Source of the DNA: Methanobacteriaceae archaeon
GTDB lineage: Archaea > Methanobacteriota > Methanobacteria > Methanobacteriales > Methanobacteriaceae
Assembly: GCA_027318585.1 (NCBI GenBank)
Contig: DAHVOW010000016.1
Location: 1-36,122, forward strand
Direction: 5' to 3'
Length of the DNA: 36,122 nt
Part shown: in pieces, positions 1 to 7,285 of the stretch
Layout: the number at the start of each line of letters is the position of its first letter
How positions within the stretch are numbered: the stretch's first letter is position 1
Notes under the pieces: model-generated
What the model was told of the DNA's origin: nothing
The model's database searches: none
The model's input: the letters and a program-made list of their open reading frames with translations, nothing else
Program-made: the position numbers and the translations under genes

Positions 1-954
1 CATCTTCTTAATCTCCATCTGCCAGGCCTCATCTCTGTATCGGGGGTCCTTGGAAAGTTCTTTCAACCTTAAAACGTCGATATCTTTGAGGGGGTCAGTG
101 GGAAGGTCGTAATTAATGATGTCTGATGCGGTAACACCAATGAATTTGGCATCCGGTGTGGCCAGCTGGTGGTTAACGTGGGCCAGTTTGGCACTGCCAC
201 TGATGATAACCATGGCGATGTGGAATCCCCATGGATCTCCGTCGTTCATGATATAAACCGGTAGTTTGAGTTCTTCATTGACACGTTTAAGGAAACGGCG
301 AGTAGCACGGGCTGCTTGTCCCTTCAAACCCACAATTAATGTGTCAAATTTGTTATAAGCATCTTCCTGAACCATCCGGTGGAACATACCCATGGTTTCC
401 ACGGCAATAACCCGTTTTACATCATGGTCCACGAACTGGACCTCATCAATGGTGGGCGAAATGGTGTAACCTGATTTACCAGCTTTAAGTGCGTTGATCT
501 CCACGTCATCGTCCTGGATGGTGATGTTTCCATAGACTGAAGCCCCGTCTTCTTCAGGCATTAAGCCCAGGTCTTCACGGGTCATTCCCAGGGTAACTTC
601 CAGGTCTTCACCCACGATATTGGACTCCTGTTGGTCTCCGAATTCAACATCCCATCCTTCGGAAACGTAGTACATCTCCCTCAGGGTGGCAGTTTTTCCT
701 CTTCTAACCAGGTCCTTGCAGAAGTTAGCTACGTATACCATTTGAGCTATTTTACTTATTTGCTTAACATTACCCAGGGATCTTCTACCGTATCTATCCC
801 CCAGAACGTAGTAACGCTTGTCCTCGTCGTAAACTATGTTGGATGTTCCTCTGGATGGAACTTTGATGGCGGGGACGCTGTTTTTTTCTACGTCCTCTAA
901 TATTATCTCACCCAAGCTTTTGAGTTTGTTAACAGTGATATCTTTCTTATTCAT
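1..954 (-). CDS. top6A: DNA topoisomerase VI subunit A, 3' end beyond the window
   Basis: This is the DNA-cleaving subunit of the type IIB topoisomerase, a relative of Spo11, which with Top6B relaxes and decatenates DNA using ATP. The frame reads open from an ATG at 954 to base 1, giving 318 codons, so roughly the last 50 residues of a usual 360-390 residue protein are missing at the edge. REMYY at about residues 92-96 holds the catalytic tyrosine of the winged-helix cleavage domain. The Toprim domain shows the acidic residue in AVETMGMF and the DGD of NDGDPWG. The start overlaps the end of top6B by 8 bases, so the two are probably co-translated. Identity is secure; the C-terminus is not visible. 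Confidence 0.95.
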   Translation of the reverse strand, partial: MNKKDITVNKLKSLGEIILEDVEKNSVPAIKVPSRGTSNIVYDEDKRYYVLGDRYGRRSLGNVKQISKIAQMVYVANFCKDLVRRGKTATLREMYYVSEGWDVEFGDQQESNIVGEDLEVTLGMTREDLGLMPEEDGASVYGNITIQDDDVEINALKAGKSGYTISPTIDEVQFVDHDVKRVIAVETMGMFHRMVQEDAYNKFDTLIVGLKGQAARATRRFLKRVNEELKLPVYIMNDGDPWGFHIAMVIISGSAKLAHVNHQLATPDAKFIGVTASDIINYDLPTDPLKDIDVLRLKELSKDPRYRDEAWQMEIKKM

Positions 955-2512
955 CTTCAACCACGCCTTCATATTTGGCTCTGCGTGTAACTTTAGCTAA
1001 GACAGCGTCATATTCTGGAACATCCTGTTCAGCAAGAACCGCTGCTTCACGGATTATCACCGGAACCAGGTTTTCAAATATCTTGGAACGAAGAGCTTCC
1101 TCTTTCGCTGCCCTTTTGGCCCGGATGTACTTCTGCATCTTGCGGGCTACCTTCATGGTGGCCTGCCGAACTTCATGGAGAATTTCTGGCTCCGGGGCCA
1201 CGCTCTGTTTACCGGTGGATAGATAAGGCACATTGGTGGATACTATGTTTACAAAAACAGTAATTGGGGCATTATCCAGGTCTCTAACGCCGTAACGCTT
1301 CCAATCCACACTCTTCAGGGCTTCAGTGATTGCGCAGCTTCCCTGGTCGAATGTTAGGGGGACTCGGTTAGCAAATCTCATGATTTCCGCCTTTCTCTGT
1401 TCTCCCACCATTCTTCCGGAATCTCCACCGTAGGAAATACCCGCCTCCACTACAAATGAGATTCCACCCCGGAAGGTTTTTGGTTTTCTGGTTATTGAAG
1501 CCAGGAATTCTGGATTTAAAATCTCTCTCATACCCTTATCGATCTGTTCTTTGCCTATGGGAATCAGACCCGAAGTGGGTGGGGCCATGAAATCCATCTT
1601 GGTAAAGGTTTCCACAATGGTCTCTGCTTCCTCCCATTTCATGTCCTTAGGTCTCTTATTTAGGTCAATTCCAGTGATCTTTTCAATTTCGTTCACTCTC
1701 TTGGTGGACATACGGGACAGGTTACTGGTGAGTAAACTGCGGAAGCGACGTTTATCCGTATGTTTAGCCATGAATATCAGATCATCAGCAGTGACCCCCT
1801 TGGGATGAGGTAAAACCTCTTTGGGTAGGGGAGGTATGCCTTCATCTGCCCTTTCAAAGATGTATTTGTGTCCAGTAGGGTCTCGGAAGGTTATTTTGCA
1901 GTGCGGGTTGGCGATCATGGTCCTACGGATGTATTCAAAGGCACCTTGTTCACTTAAAGAGTAGGAAACATCTTTAAAATGAAGTTCCACGCTCACTCCT
2001 GTGGAATCAACTTTTACTTCTCTTCTGGATAATATAAGGCCTTTATTGGTCTTAACATCCATCTTAAAGACCATTTCAACTCCTTTGAGTTTTTCCCCTT
2101 CATACCACCCGGAAACTACTTTGGCTGGTTTTCCTGTGGTCATCTGGGATAAGAGGACACATCCGCTGCATCCCAGACCCTGTTGCCCCCGGGATTGTAT
2201 GTTACGGAATTTGGAACCGGCGAACATGGTGCTGAAAACCCGGGTGATGAACTTTTCAGGGATCCCTGGCCCGTTATCCTGGTGTTTTAGGATGTAATGA
2301 TCCTTTTCCAGACGTTTAAGGTCTATTTTTATCTCAGGTAGGATACCTGCCTCTTCAGCCGCGTCCAGGCTGTTAGTTATAAGTTCGTGGAATACAATAG
2401 TCAAAGAACGAATTTTACCCGAAAAACCCAGCATCTGTTTGTTTCGTCGGAAAAATTCAGACGCAGTGAGTTCTTTAAACTCTTCAAACAATTCCGCTGC
2501 TTCTCTTTCCAA
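947..2512 (-). CDS. top6B: DNA topoisomerase VI subunit B
   Basis: This is the ATPase subunit of topoisomerase VI. At 521 residues it is full length. The GHKL ATP-binding fold is clear: HELITNSLDA (residues 42-51, Mg-binding Asn47), DNGPGI (79-84) and GQQGLG (109-114). The transducer domain has the switch lysine in STGKQSV at about 435. The start is TTG at 2512, not ATG; a strong Shine-Dalgarno GGAGGG lies a few bases upstream. It sits between the KH-protein gene (72 bases upstream) and top6A, which it overlaps by 8 bases. It is probably the penultimate gene of a transcript that begins with translation genes. Confidence 0.96.
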   Translation of the reverse strand: MEREAAELFEEFKELTASEFFRRNKQMLGFSGKIRSLTIVFHELITNSLDAAEEAGILPEIKIDLKRLEKDHYILKHQDNGPGIPEKFITRVFSTMFAGSKFRNIQSRGQQGLGCSGCVLLSQMTTGKPAKVVSGWYEGEKLKGVEMVFKMDVKTNKGLILSRREVKVDSTGVSVELHFKDVSYSLSEQGAFEYIRRTMIANPHCKITFRDPTGHKYIFERADEGIPPLPKEVLPHPKGVTADDLIFMAKHTDKRRFRSLLTSNLSRMSTKRVNEIEKITGIDLNKRPKDMKWEEAETIVETFTKMDFMAPPTSGLIPIGKEQIDKGMREILNPEFLASITRKPKTFRGGISFVVEAGISYGGDSGRMVGEQRKAEIMRFANRVPLTFDQGSCAITEALKSVDWKRYGVRDLDNAPITVFVNIVSTNVPYLSTGKQSVAPEPEILHEVRQATMKVARKMQKYIRAKRAAKEEALRSKIFENLVPVIIREAAVLAEQDVPEYDAVLAKVTRRAKYEGVVEDE

Positions 2513-2584
2513 ACTAACCCTCCTATACTAGTGATATATTATCATAATTAATATTTAATAATTCATACTCATTCCGGATTGTTT

Positions 2585-3157
2585 TCACAAATCCACTATT
2601 TTGTGGGTTTCCTGAAATTCCCTCATCCTTCGATTCTGTTTCTTTTTCTCCAGAAAAGCATAAACCGTCTTGTGCCGGGAACCATTTAATATCATTTCCA
2701 CAGCCTCACGTGCCACCTGCAAGTGCTCCATATTCCCAATGAGTGAAACGGTTTTTCCATAAACAGAAACATCCACTTCGGCCATTTCAGTAATTATATC
2801 CCGTGTTCGTCCATCTTTACCGATTATTCGACTTTTATGCCGCGCTAAAGCTTTTTTTGATTTCCCTATATAATCTGGCAGATTTAAAATATCCAGTATT
2901 ATCTCATCATCAGCCAGTTTGATGGCGATTTCCGGGTTAAACCCTCTTCCTATAGCTTTAACCATGTAACGTGCTTTCCACACTGAAAGAGGATCCTCAT
3001 TCTCTTCGGTTGGTGATATGGAAACAGATCCGGCTTCACTATCAATATCTAGGCGAGTGTTGGTTGTTCTTTCAATTAATCCCTTGGTAGTGCCCTTGGT
3101 TCCAATTAAAACCGCCACTCTCTCTTTGGGGATCTTCAAGTATTCGGTAGTAGGCAA
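2585..3157 (-). CDS. KH-domain RNA-binding protein, Dim2/Pno1 type
   Basis: This RNA-binding protein has two KH modules and resembles archaeal homologues of eukaryotic Dim2/Pno1, which acts with Rio kinases in 18S rRNA maturation. Residues 1-75 hold the first KH unit, with IGTKGTTKG as its GXXG-type loop. The second contains KSRIIGKDGRTRDI, a classic KH GXXG loop. The protein has about 190 residues. I place the start at TTG 3157, giving MPTTEYLKIP, because GAGGTG lies 5 bases upstream. An in-frame GTG at 3166 is part of that Shine-Dalgarno site. Rio1 is the next gene upstream, with a 49-base gap, which fits a shared role in small-subunit assembly. The rRNA-maturation role is inferred from homology. 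Confidence 0.88.
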   Translation of the reverse strand: MPTTEYLKIPKERVAVLIGTKGTTKGLIERTTNTRLDIDSEAGSVSISPTEENEDPLSVWKARYMVKAIGRGFNPEIAIKLADDEIILDILNLPDYIGKSKKALARHKSRIIGKDGRTRDIITEMAEVDVSVYGKTVSLIGNMEHLQVAREAVEMILNGSRHKTVYAFLEKKKQNRRMREFQETHKIVDL

Positions 3158-3206
3158 ATCTAACACCTCAATGAAAATATTACATTATCCTTTAACATAT
3201 ACTTTA

Positions 3207-3983
3207 CTATCCTTTTACATCCATAATTTTACTTTTAACCTCATCTATGGATATATTTATACCTATTTTCTTAAAATCTCTAATTAAGTTCTCTATATCG
3301 CGTTTTAAAAGCTCCAAAGCCAAAGGATGATCTCGGACCACCGCCTGGGAAACATCAATAATAACCGGTTTATCATCTCTGATGAGAATGTTAAAGCTTG
3401 ATAAATCGCCGTGAACAATTTCTGCGTTATTATAGAGTTTGACAACGATATCTATTATTTCATCAACGAATTCTTTAGGGTTAGCTACTTCTGTTTCTCT
3501 CATGAGGGGAGCAGGGTTTCCATGAGAATCACCGATAAATTCCATGACCAGTACATTGTTTTTAGCAACGATGGGATGTGGAACAGGGATTTTTGCTTCC
3601 TCTGCCCGTTTAAGATTTCTGAATTCCTTCATCACCCATGTTTTAATCATCTGACGCTTATTGGAGGTGTTAACTTTGAAACGAGGATCTCCCTGTATAT
3701 AGTACTGCATTTTCTTAAAATCAGAGGTACTTACCCGGTAAATCTTAACTGCCACCAGGTTACCTTGATCATTAATACCTTTGAAAACGTTAGCCTCTTT
3801 CCCGGTGCTAATAGCACCCTTTAAAAGGTTTATATGGCCCTGTTTAGCTAACTTGTAGAGGGTCTCCAAAGTCAGCCGATCAAATACTTCACTTCCTGTT
3901 CTTTTATCCTCCACGCTTTTAAGGCGTTTGATCTCCCTCATTTTCTGTAGATCATAATCTGCTTTTGAAATTTTTGAATCCAT
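3207..3983 (-). CDS. rio1: RIO1-type serine/threonine protein kinase
   Basis: This is an atypical protein kinase/ATPase of the RIO family, which in eukaryotes acts in late 40S maturation. The 258 residues include the RIO phosphate loop STGKEANVFKG (59-69), the ATP lysine in AVKIY (Lys80), the catalytic loop HGDLSSFN (191-198, Asp193) and the metal-binding Asp210 in IIDVSQ. The family flexible loop follows the lysine, around 85-115. The N-terminal part (1-50) is short, as in archaeal Rio1. It starts with ATG 3983 and only a weak purine-rich site (AAGGCG) upstream. Its position between aIF1A and the KH gene supports a ribosome-assembly role. Confidence 0.94.
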   Translation of the reverse strand: MDSKISKADYDLQKMREIKRLKSVEDKRTGSEVFDRLTLETLYKLAKQGHINLLKGAISTGKEANVFKGINDQGNLVAVKIYRVSTSDFKKMQYYIQGDPRFKVNTSNKRQMIKTWVMKEFRNLKRAEEAKIPVPHPIVAKNNVLVMEFIGDSHGNPAPLMRETEVANPKEFVDEIIDIVVKLYNNAEIVHGDLSSFNILIRDDKPVIIDVSQAVVRDHPLALELLKRDIENLIRDFKKIGINISIDEVKSKIMDVKG

Positions 3984-4266
3984 AAGAACGCCTTTTTAGT
4001 TTAGAGAATTTTAGTCAAAATCAGGCTGATTAAAGCTGTAAAGGGAGGCAGACAATAATAACCACTATTACTAGATAGTCCAACTTGGTATTTAAAATTA
4101 TTTTATCCTATTTACAGCCTTTAGAGATAAAATTAAGCTTAAGAAAATATTTTCACTAGACCAAAGTAGTTAATATAATTCTAGTCTAAGGGGATCCTTA
4201 GCAAATAAATGAATTACAGGTCTTAAAACGCATAATAGTAAAAGGAAAAGGTAAACCTTTTCTAAA
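3984..4266. promoter_or_regulatory. AT-rich spacer with probable rio1 promoter
   Basis: No gene was found in this 283-base gap. Read on the minus strand it has two TATA-like stretches, AATTATATTAAC at about 4169-4180 and ATTTTAAATA at about 4090-4101. Either could drive rio1 and the downstream KH and top6 genes. The first lies between inverted arms ACTAGA (4155-4160) and TCTAGT (4180-4185). Which one is used cannot be told from sequence. Confidence 0.35.
4246..4261 (-). terminator. Possible hairpin terminator after aIF1A
   Basis: A 6-base-pair stem (AAAAGG at 4246-4251, CCTTTT at 4256-4261, 4-base loop) lies just beyond the aIF1A stop. Pyrimidine-rich sequence follows on the minus strand. 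The stem is AT-rich and short, so this is tentative. Confidence 0.3.
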
Positions 4267-4572
4267 CTAGAGCTTTAATTTGCCCCGGCGTTCCAGCCAG
4301 TTAGCTTCAGTACGAGTATATCTCCACACAACATCGGCCTTTTCATCACTTTGAAAAGCCCAAGGTTTTATAAGGACTACGTCTCCCTCTCTTATCCAGA
4401 TCCTCTTTTTCATTTTACCTGGAATTCGGCATAACCGTATTTTTCCATCGGCACATCTTACTTTTAGCTTTCCGTGCCCCATAATTTGCTCTACCAATCC
4501 AGGTATCTCACCTTTACGGGGAGACCGGACTCTTCGAACTTCCTGAGTTTGTTGTCCTTGTCCTCTACTCAA
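4267..4572 (-). CDS. eif1a: Translation initiation factor aIF1A
   Basis: This is the archaeal homologue of eIF1A/IF1, an OB-fold protein that binds the small ribosomal subunit A site during initiation. The 101 residues show a basic N-terminal tail rich in Arg and Gln, then the OB-fold core with GHGKLKVRCADGK, the IPGKMKKRIWI strand pair and the GDVVLIKPW strand. Length is normal. The start is TTG 4572, supported by the strong Shine-Dalgarno GGAGGAG a few bases upstream. It is the first gene of the minus-strand run with rio1 and the KH protein, a grouping often seen in archaea. A 283-base gap with its own TATA-like sites suggests rio1 can also be transcribed separately. Confidence 0.95.
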   Translation of the reverse strand: MSRGQGQQTQEVRRVRSPRKGEIPGLVEQIMGHGKLKVRCADGKIRLCRIPGKMKKRIWIREGDVVLIKPWAFQSDEKADVVWRYTRTEANWLERRGKLKL

Positions 4573-4770
4573 ATACTCTCCTCCAATTCCTATCGACTTG
4601 AAATATTCTTGAATTAAATGATCATCTAATATGGCAATTTATTGATTTTTGATCTTGCCCTGTTTAGAATGAATTTATAGTGCTATGATTTGATCATTCA
4701 ATCTTTCTTTTTATATTGTGTTTTGATGTATATAAAAAAAGTGCTGGTCCAATTCATGTGTTAACCCAAC

Positions 4771-4780
4771 TTATATAAAG
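4771..4780 (+). promoter_or_regulatory. Strong TATA box not facing a known gene
   Basis: TTATATAAAG is close to the archaeal TATA consensus. A start site about 25 bases downstream would fall near 4800, just before an ATG at 4804. The nearest recognised gene on this strand begins only at 4957 and has its own TATA box. Confidence 0.45.
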
Positions 4781-4803
4781 CCGATTTTAAAAATATACAA
4801 AAA

Positions 4804-4866
4804 ATGACTAGATCTTCATGTTTAGATTCATTACATAATTGGCTAAAAACTAAAAAAAGGATTTAA
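4804..4866 (+). CDS. Possible leaderless 20-residue peptide
   Basis: ATG at 4804 opens a 20-codon frame (MTRSSCLDSLHNWLKTKKRI, stop TAA at 4864-4866). The ATG lies about 29 bases from the centre of the strong TATA box at 4771-4780, the geometry of a leaderless archaeal transcript. No Shine-Dalgarno is visible. A stem-loop at 4855-4877 overlaps the stop codon. The peptide has a basic C-terminus and no family I recognise. It could equally be an accidental frame inside a small RNA or a leader. Short frames like this arise often by chance, so the call rests only on the promoter spacing. Confidence 0.22.
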   Translation: MTRSSCLDSLHNWLKTKKRI

Positions 4867-4877
4867 TAGGTCCTTTT
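4855..4877 (+). terminator. Stem-loop, possible terminator or attenuator
   Basis: AAAAGGA (4855-4861) pairs with TCCTTTT (4871-4877) around a 9-base loop, with AT-rich sequence after it. It overlaps the stop of the 20-codon frame and lies upstream of the TATA box for the 28-residue gene. It could end a short transcript. Confidence 0.35.
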
Positions 4878-4901
4878 AATCTTAAATAAATTTTCTATGT
4901 A

Positions 4902-4909
4902 TTTATATT
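4902..4909 (+). promoter_or_regulatory. TATA box for the 28-residue basic protein gene
   Basis: TTTATATT places a transcription start near 4930 and a leader of roughly 25 bases before the ATG at 4957. Confidence 0.45.
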
Positions 4910-4956
4910 AAGGTATCTAGTTATTTAATAAAGTTGACTTATAAGAGTTGATTAAA

Positions 4957-5043
4957 ATGGCAAAGGTAAAAGGAACTAAGAAAAGAACAAGAGCAAACCA
5001 TAAAAAACCCGGAAATAAAAGAGGAAGAGGCGTTAAGCACTGA
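4957..5043 (+). CDS. 28-residue highly basic protein, possibly ribosome-associated
   Basis: An ATG at 4957 opens a 28-codon frame ending in TGA at 5041-5043. It begins MAKVKGTKKRTRANHKKP and ends GNKRGRGVKH. About half the residues are Lys or Arg, with several Gly and Asn, no acidic residue and no hydrophobic core. That composition is typical of tiny ribosomal or RNA-coating proteins and unlikely in random AT-rich DNA. A TATA box at 4902-4909 precedes it, with only a weak ribosome site (GAGTTGATT). I do not recognise the family with certainty. The neighbouring aIF1A gene makes a translation role attractive, but that is inference. Confidence 0.62.
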   Translation: MAKVKGTKKRTRANHKKPGNKRGRGVKH

Positions 5044-5063
5044 TTTTATACAATATAAATTTT

Positions 5064-5174
5064 GGAGATTATTGATATAGATCTCCATAAACCCTCACTT
5101 AAAAAATAAAACCCCTTTAGAGGGTAAGCACCCCCAATTTTTTGATTCTTAAAATTTCTTCAAATATTTTTTTT
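5064..5174 (+). terminator. Inverted repeats and oligo-T tracts before moeA
   Basis: GGAGAT (5064-5069) and ATCTCC (5081-5086) form an inverted repeat with an 11-base loop. A smaller CCCT/AGGG stem lies at 5113-5124. T runs follow at 5138-5143 (six) and 5167-5174 (eight). Oligo-T is the main archaeal termination signal, so this probably ends the 28-residue gene's transcript. The moeA promoter must lie in the same stretch, perhaps CTTAAAAAATAAA at about 5098-5110. Confidence 0.4.
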
Positions 5175-5195
5175 ACTCAACCAATAGGTGATTAA

Positions 5196-6425
5196 ATGGG
5201 AGATGAATTCCTAAATTTAAAGGAACCATATGAAGCAAAAAACATTTTAAATTCGTTGAAATTAAAAAAGACTGTTGAAATGGTGGATATCAGAAATTGT
5301 TTGGGGCGAGTTTTAGCAGATGATATCTACTCTTCCATTGCATTACCCCCATTTGACCGGGTGGCTATGGATGGATACGCTGTACTGGCGAAAGATACTT
5401 TTGGGGCATCTGAAGATAATCCAAAGGCTTTAAAACTTATAGAGGTTATTGGTGCTGGTGACAAGCCCCAGAAAAATATTGTGGACGGCACTTGTACTGA
5501 AGTGGGAACTGGGGCACCTGCTCCCCAAAAGGCAGATGCAGTGGTAATGGTGGAGTACACCGAAAAATCAGGCGATGATATACTGATTTATCAGGGAGTG
5601 GCTCCTGGTGAAAATATTACCAAAAAGGGTACGGATATAGAAGAGAACAATCTTCTTTTAAAAAAGGACACAGTCCTGACTCCGGATAAAATTGGAGTTT
5701 TAAGCGCTATCGGAATGGCAACGATACCTGTTTACGTCCAAACAAAGGTAGGAATCATATCCACTGGCAACGAGCTAGTTACGGTCGGCGAAGATATCGA
5801 TTATGGGAAGGTGTATGATGTAAACTCCCAGAGCATTACATCTGCTGTTTTATCCTGTGGTTGCATCCCAATTAGCATTCAAATAGTTTCTGATAACTTT
5901 GAAGCCCTTAAGAATGCTATAAATAGTTTAATAGATGATGCGGATATAATTATTACCTCGGGGGGAACATCTGCCGGTGCCGGTGATATTCTCCGGCCAG
6001 TAATTGAGGATATGGGGAAGGTTCTGGTACACGGAATATCATTTAAACCCGGAAAACCTACTTTAATAGGGATTATTGAAGGTGATGAGAATAAAATCCT
6101 GATAGGATTGCCGGGTTATCCAGTATCAGCTTTAATGGTTTTTGAATCTTTAATAGCACCATTCTTGAGGCGGACTTCCGGATGGAAGGCGGTGGTTAGT
6201 GGACCTATCTCCGTGCCACTAAAAATATCGCGTCGTTTTCATTCTTCCCGAGGCCGAACCCATCAGCTATTAGTAAAAGTACAGGATGGTCTTGCAGTAC
6301 CTATTCAAAAGGATTCTGGAGCTATTGCTGCTTTAGCTCATGCTGATGGTTACCTGGAGATACCTAAAAGCACAGAAATTATTGAAGAGGGGACTATAGT
6401 AGAAGTAAAATTATTCCAAAGGTGA
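5196..6425 (+). CDS. moeA: Molybdopterin molybdenumtransferase MoeA
   Basis: MoeA inserts molybdate or tungstate into adenylated molybdopterin, the last step of pterin cofactor assembly. Methanogens need it for formylmethanofuran dehydrogenase and formate dehydrogenase. The 409 residues are family length. The N-terminal domain carries PPFDRVAMDGYA (51-62). The MoCF-binding domain carries STGNEL (about 189-194) and SGGTSAG with Asp264. The C-terminal domain starts near 335. The start is ATG 5196, preceded by GGTGAT with a 3-base spacer, the clearest archaeal Shine-Dalgarno arrangement in the window. It stands alone on its strand, convergent with the UPF0280 gene 41 bases away. Metal preference cannot be read from sequence. 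Confidence 0.96.
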   Translation: MGDEFLNLKEPYEAKNILNSLKLKKTVEMVDIRNCLGRVLADDIYSSIALPPFDRVAMDGYAVLAKDTFGASEDNPKALKLIEVIGAGDKPQKNIVDGTCTEVGTGAPAPQKADAVVMVEYTEKSGDDILIYQGVAPGENITKKGTDIEENNLLLKKDTVLTPDKIGVLSAIGMATIPVYVQTKVGIISTGNELVTVGEDIDYGKVYDVNSQSITSAVLSCGCIPISIQIVSDNFEALKNAINSLIDDADIIITSGGTSAGAGDILRPVIEDMGKVLVHGISFKPGKPTLIGIIEGDENKILIGLPGYPVSALMVFESLIAPFLRRTSGWKAVVSGPISVPLKISRRFHSSRGRTHQLLVKVQDGLAVPIQKDSGAIAALAHADGYLEIPKSTEIIEEGTIVEVKLFQR

Positions 6426-6466
6426 GGGGCCTATTTTTAGATATTATATTGATTAAGTAGGATGGT

Positions 6467-7195
6467 TTAGTAGAGCTCGAACAGATCACCTAAAACGACT
6501 TTCTTAGAGGTTTCCACCATTCTAGGCACCTTTCCAATGGTGCCGGCCGATTCTCCTACGATAACCACCATTCCTCGGAAGTTATCCTTCAGTTCTTCAG
6601 CTTGGGAAAGACAGTTTTGTACTGCGTCTTCGTCTTTTTCTCCATTAGCGTAATTACCCAGGGCGGTGGCCATGGCATCGGCTACACTGGCCTTTGAGGC
6701 AAAAACAGTTACGGAGTCTGATCTTCCAAAGCTGATGGAATGTCCCACAGTGCCAGAAGAGGTGCAGATCCCCAGGGGGGTTGTATCATGCTTGATTTTA
6801 AAACCGATTCGTCCAGATAATGACGATTCTCCAGCGTATAAACCTGTAACTACATCTCGGTTGGTCTTTAAAGCCACGTCTCCCCCGTTATCCACGATAC
6901 TGTATCGGGAGCCGTAACTTAAAATATAATTAAGACAGAACTGGGAAATGGTACCGGCCACCGCCGCCATAGGGCCCACACCAGCAATTTTACTGGCACG
7001 CCCCATTTCTTTTACCAGTAGAGACCCTCCTTCCACTTCAAGGGGCTCCAGGCTACTTAAAAATTCAGGATGTGCCATTATATAAGTTTTCAATCCGGAT
7101 CGTTCCCTTATTATAAAGTTAGTCAGGTTCAAATTCTCCATATCAGTGGTGAGGAGTATATTGGACTCTTCAACAACGATCCGTCTTTTGATCAT
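6467..7195 (-). CDS. UPF0280 family protein, ApbE-like fold
   Basis: This 242-residue protein matches the UPF0280 family, widespread in methanogens and distantly related to ApbE, the FAD:protein FMN transferase. Visible landmarks are GVGPMAAVAG (72-81), DNGGD (102-106, like the ApbE NxGGD metal/FAD motif) and CTSSGTVGHS (144-153, in the place of the ApbE TSG segment). No signal peptide or membrane segment is present, so it is cytosolic, unlike most ApbE proteins. Start is ATG 7195. It is convergent with moeA and divergent from the PH-domain gene, so it is probably a single-gene unit. The reaction is unknown; flavin or metal binding is inferred from the ApbE-like motifs. Confidence 0.85.
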   Translation of the reverse strand: MIKRRIVVEESNILLTTDMENLNLTNFIIRERSGLKTYIMAHPEFLSSLEPLEVEGGSLLVKEMGRASKIAGVGPMAAVAGTISQFCLNYILSYGSRYSIVDNGGDVALKTNRDVVTGLYAGESSLSGRIGFKIKHDTTPLGICTSSGTVGHSISFGRSDSVTVFASKASVADAMATALGNYANGEKDEDAVQNCLSQAEELKDNFRGMVVIVGESAGTIGKVPRMVETSKKVVLGDLFELY

Positions 7196-7285
7196 GTACT
7201 AAGAATATAACTCTGGTACATAAATATTTTAGACCCTCCGGAAAGAGTAGTAAGGATAGGGCTTATTCAAGATATTTGGTATAAA

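Larger units (their letters stand above)
4573..4956. other. 384-base AT-rich intergenic region with several promoters
   Basis: This region lies between divergent aIF1A (minus) and the 28-residue gene (plus). On the minus strand, ACTATAAATTC at about 4672-4682 could be the aIF1A TATA box. On the plus strand there are TATA-like motifs at 4728-4740, 4771-4780 and 4902-4909. The last suits the 28-residue gene. The middle one is a near-consensus box that points at a 20-codon ORF and a hairpin, listed separately. No tRNA, C/D-box pattern or longer ORF was recognised. Confidence 0.5.

Noticed and set aside
631..900. 89-codon plus-strand frame opposite top6A
   Set aside because: It lies entirely within the conserved, clearly coding top6A on the other strand.
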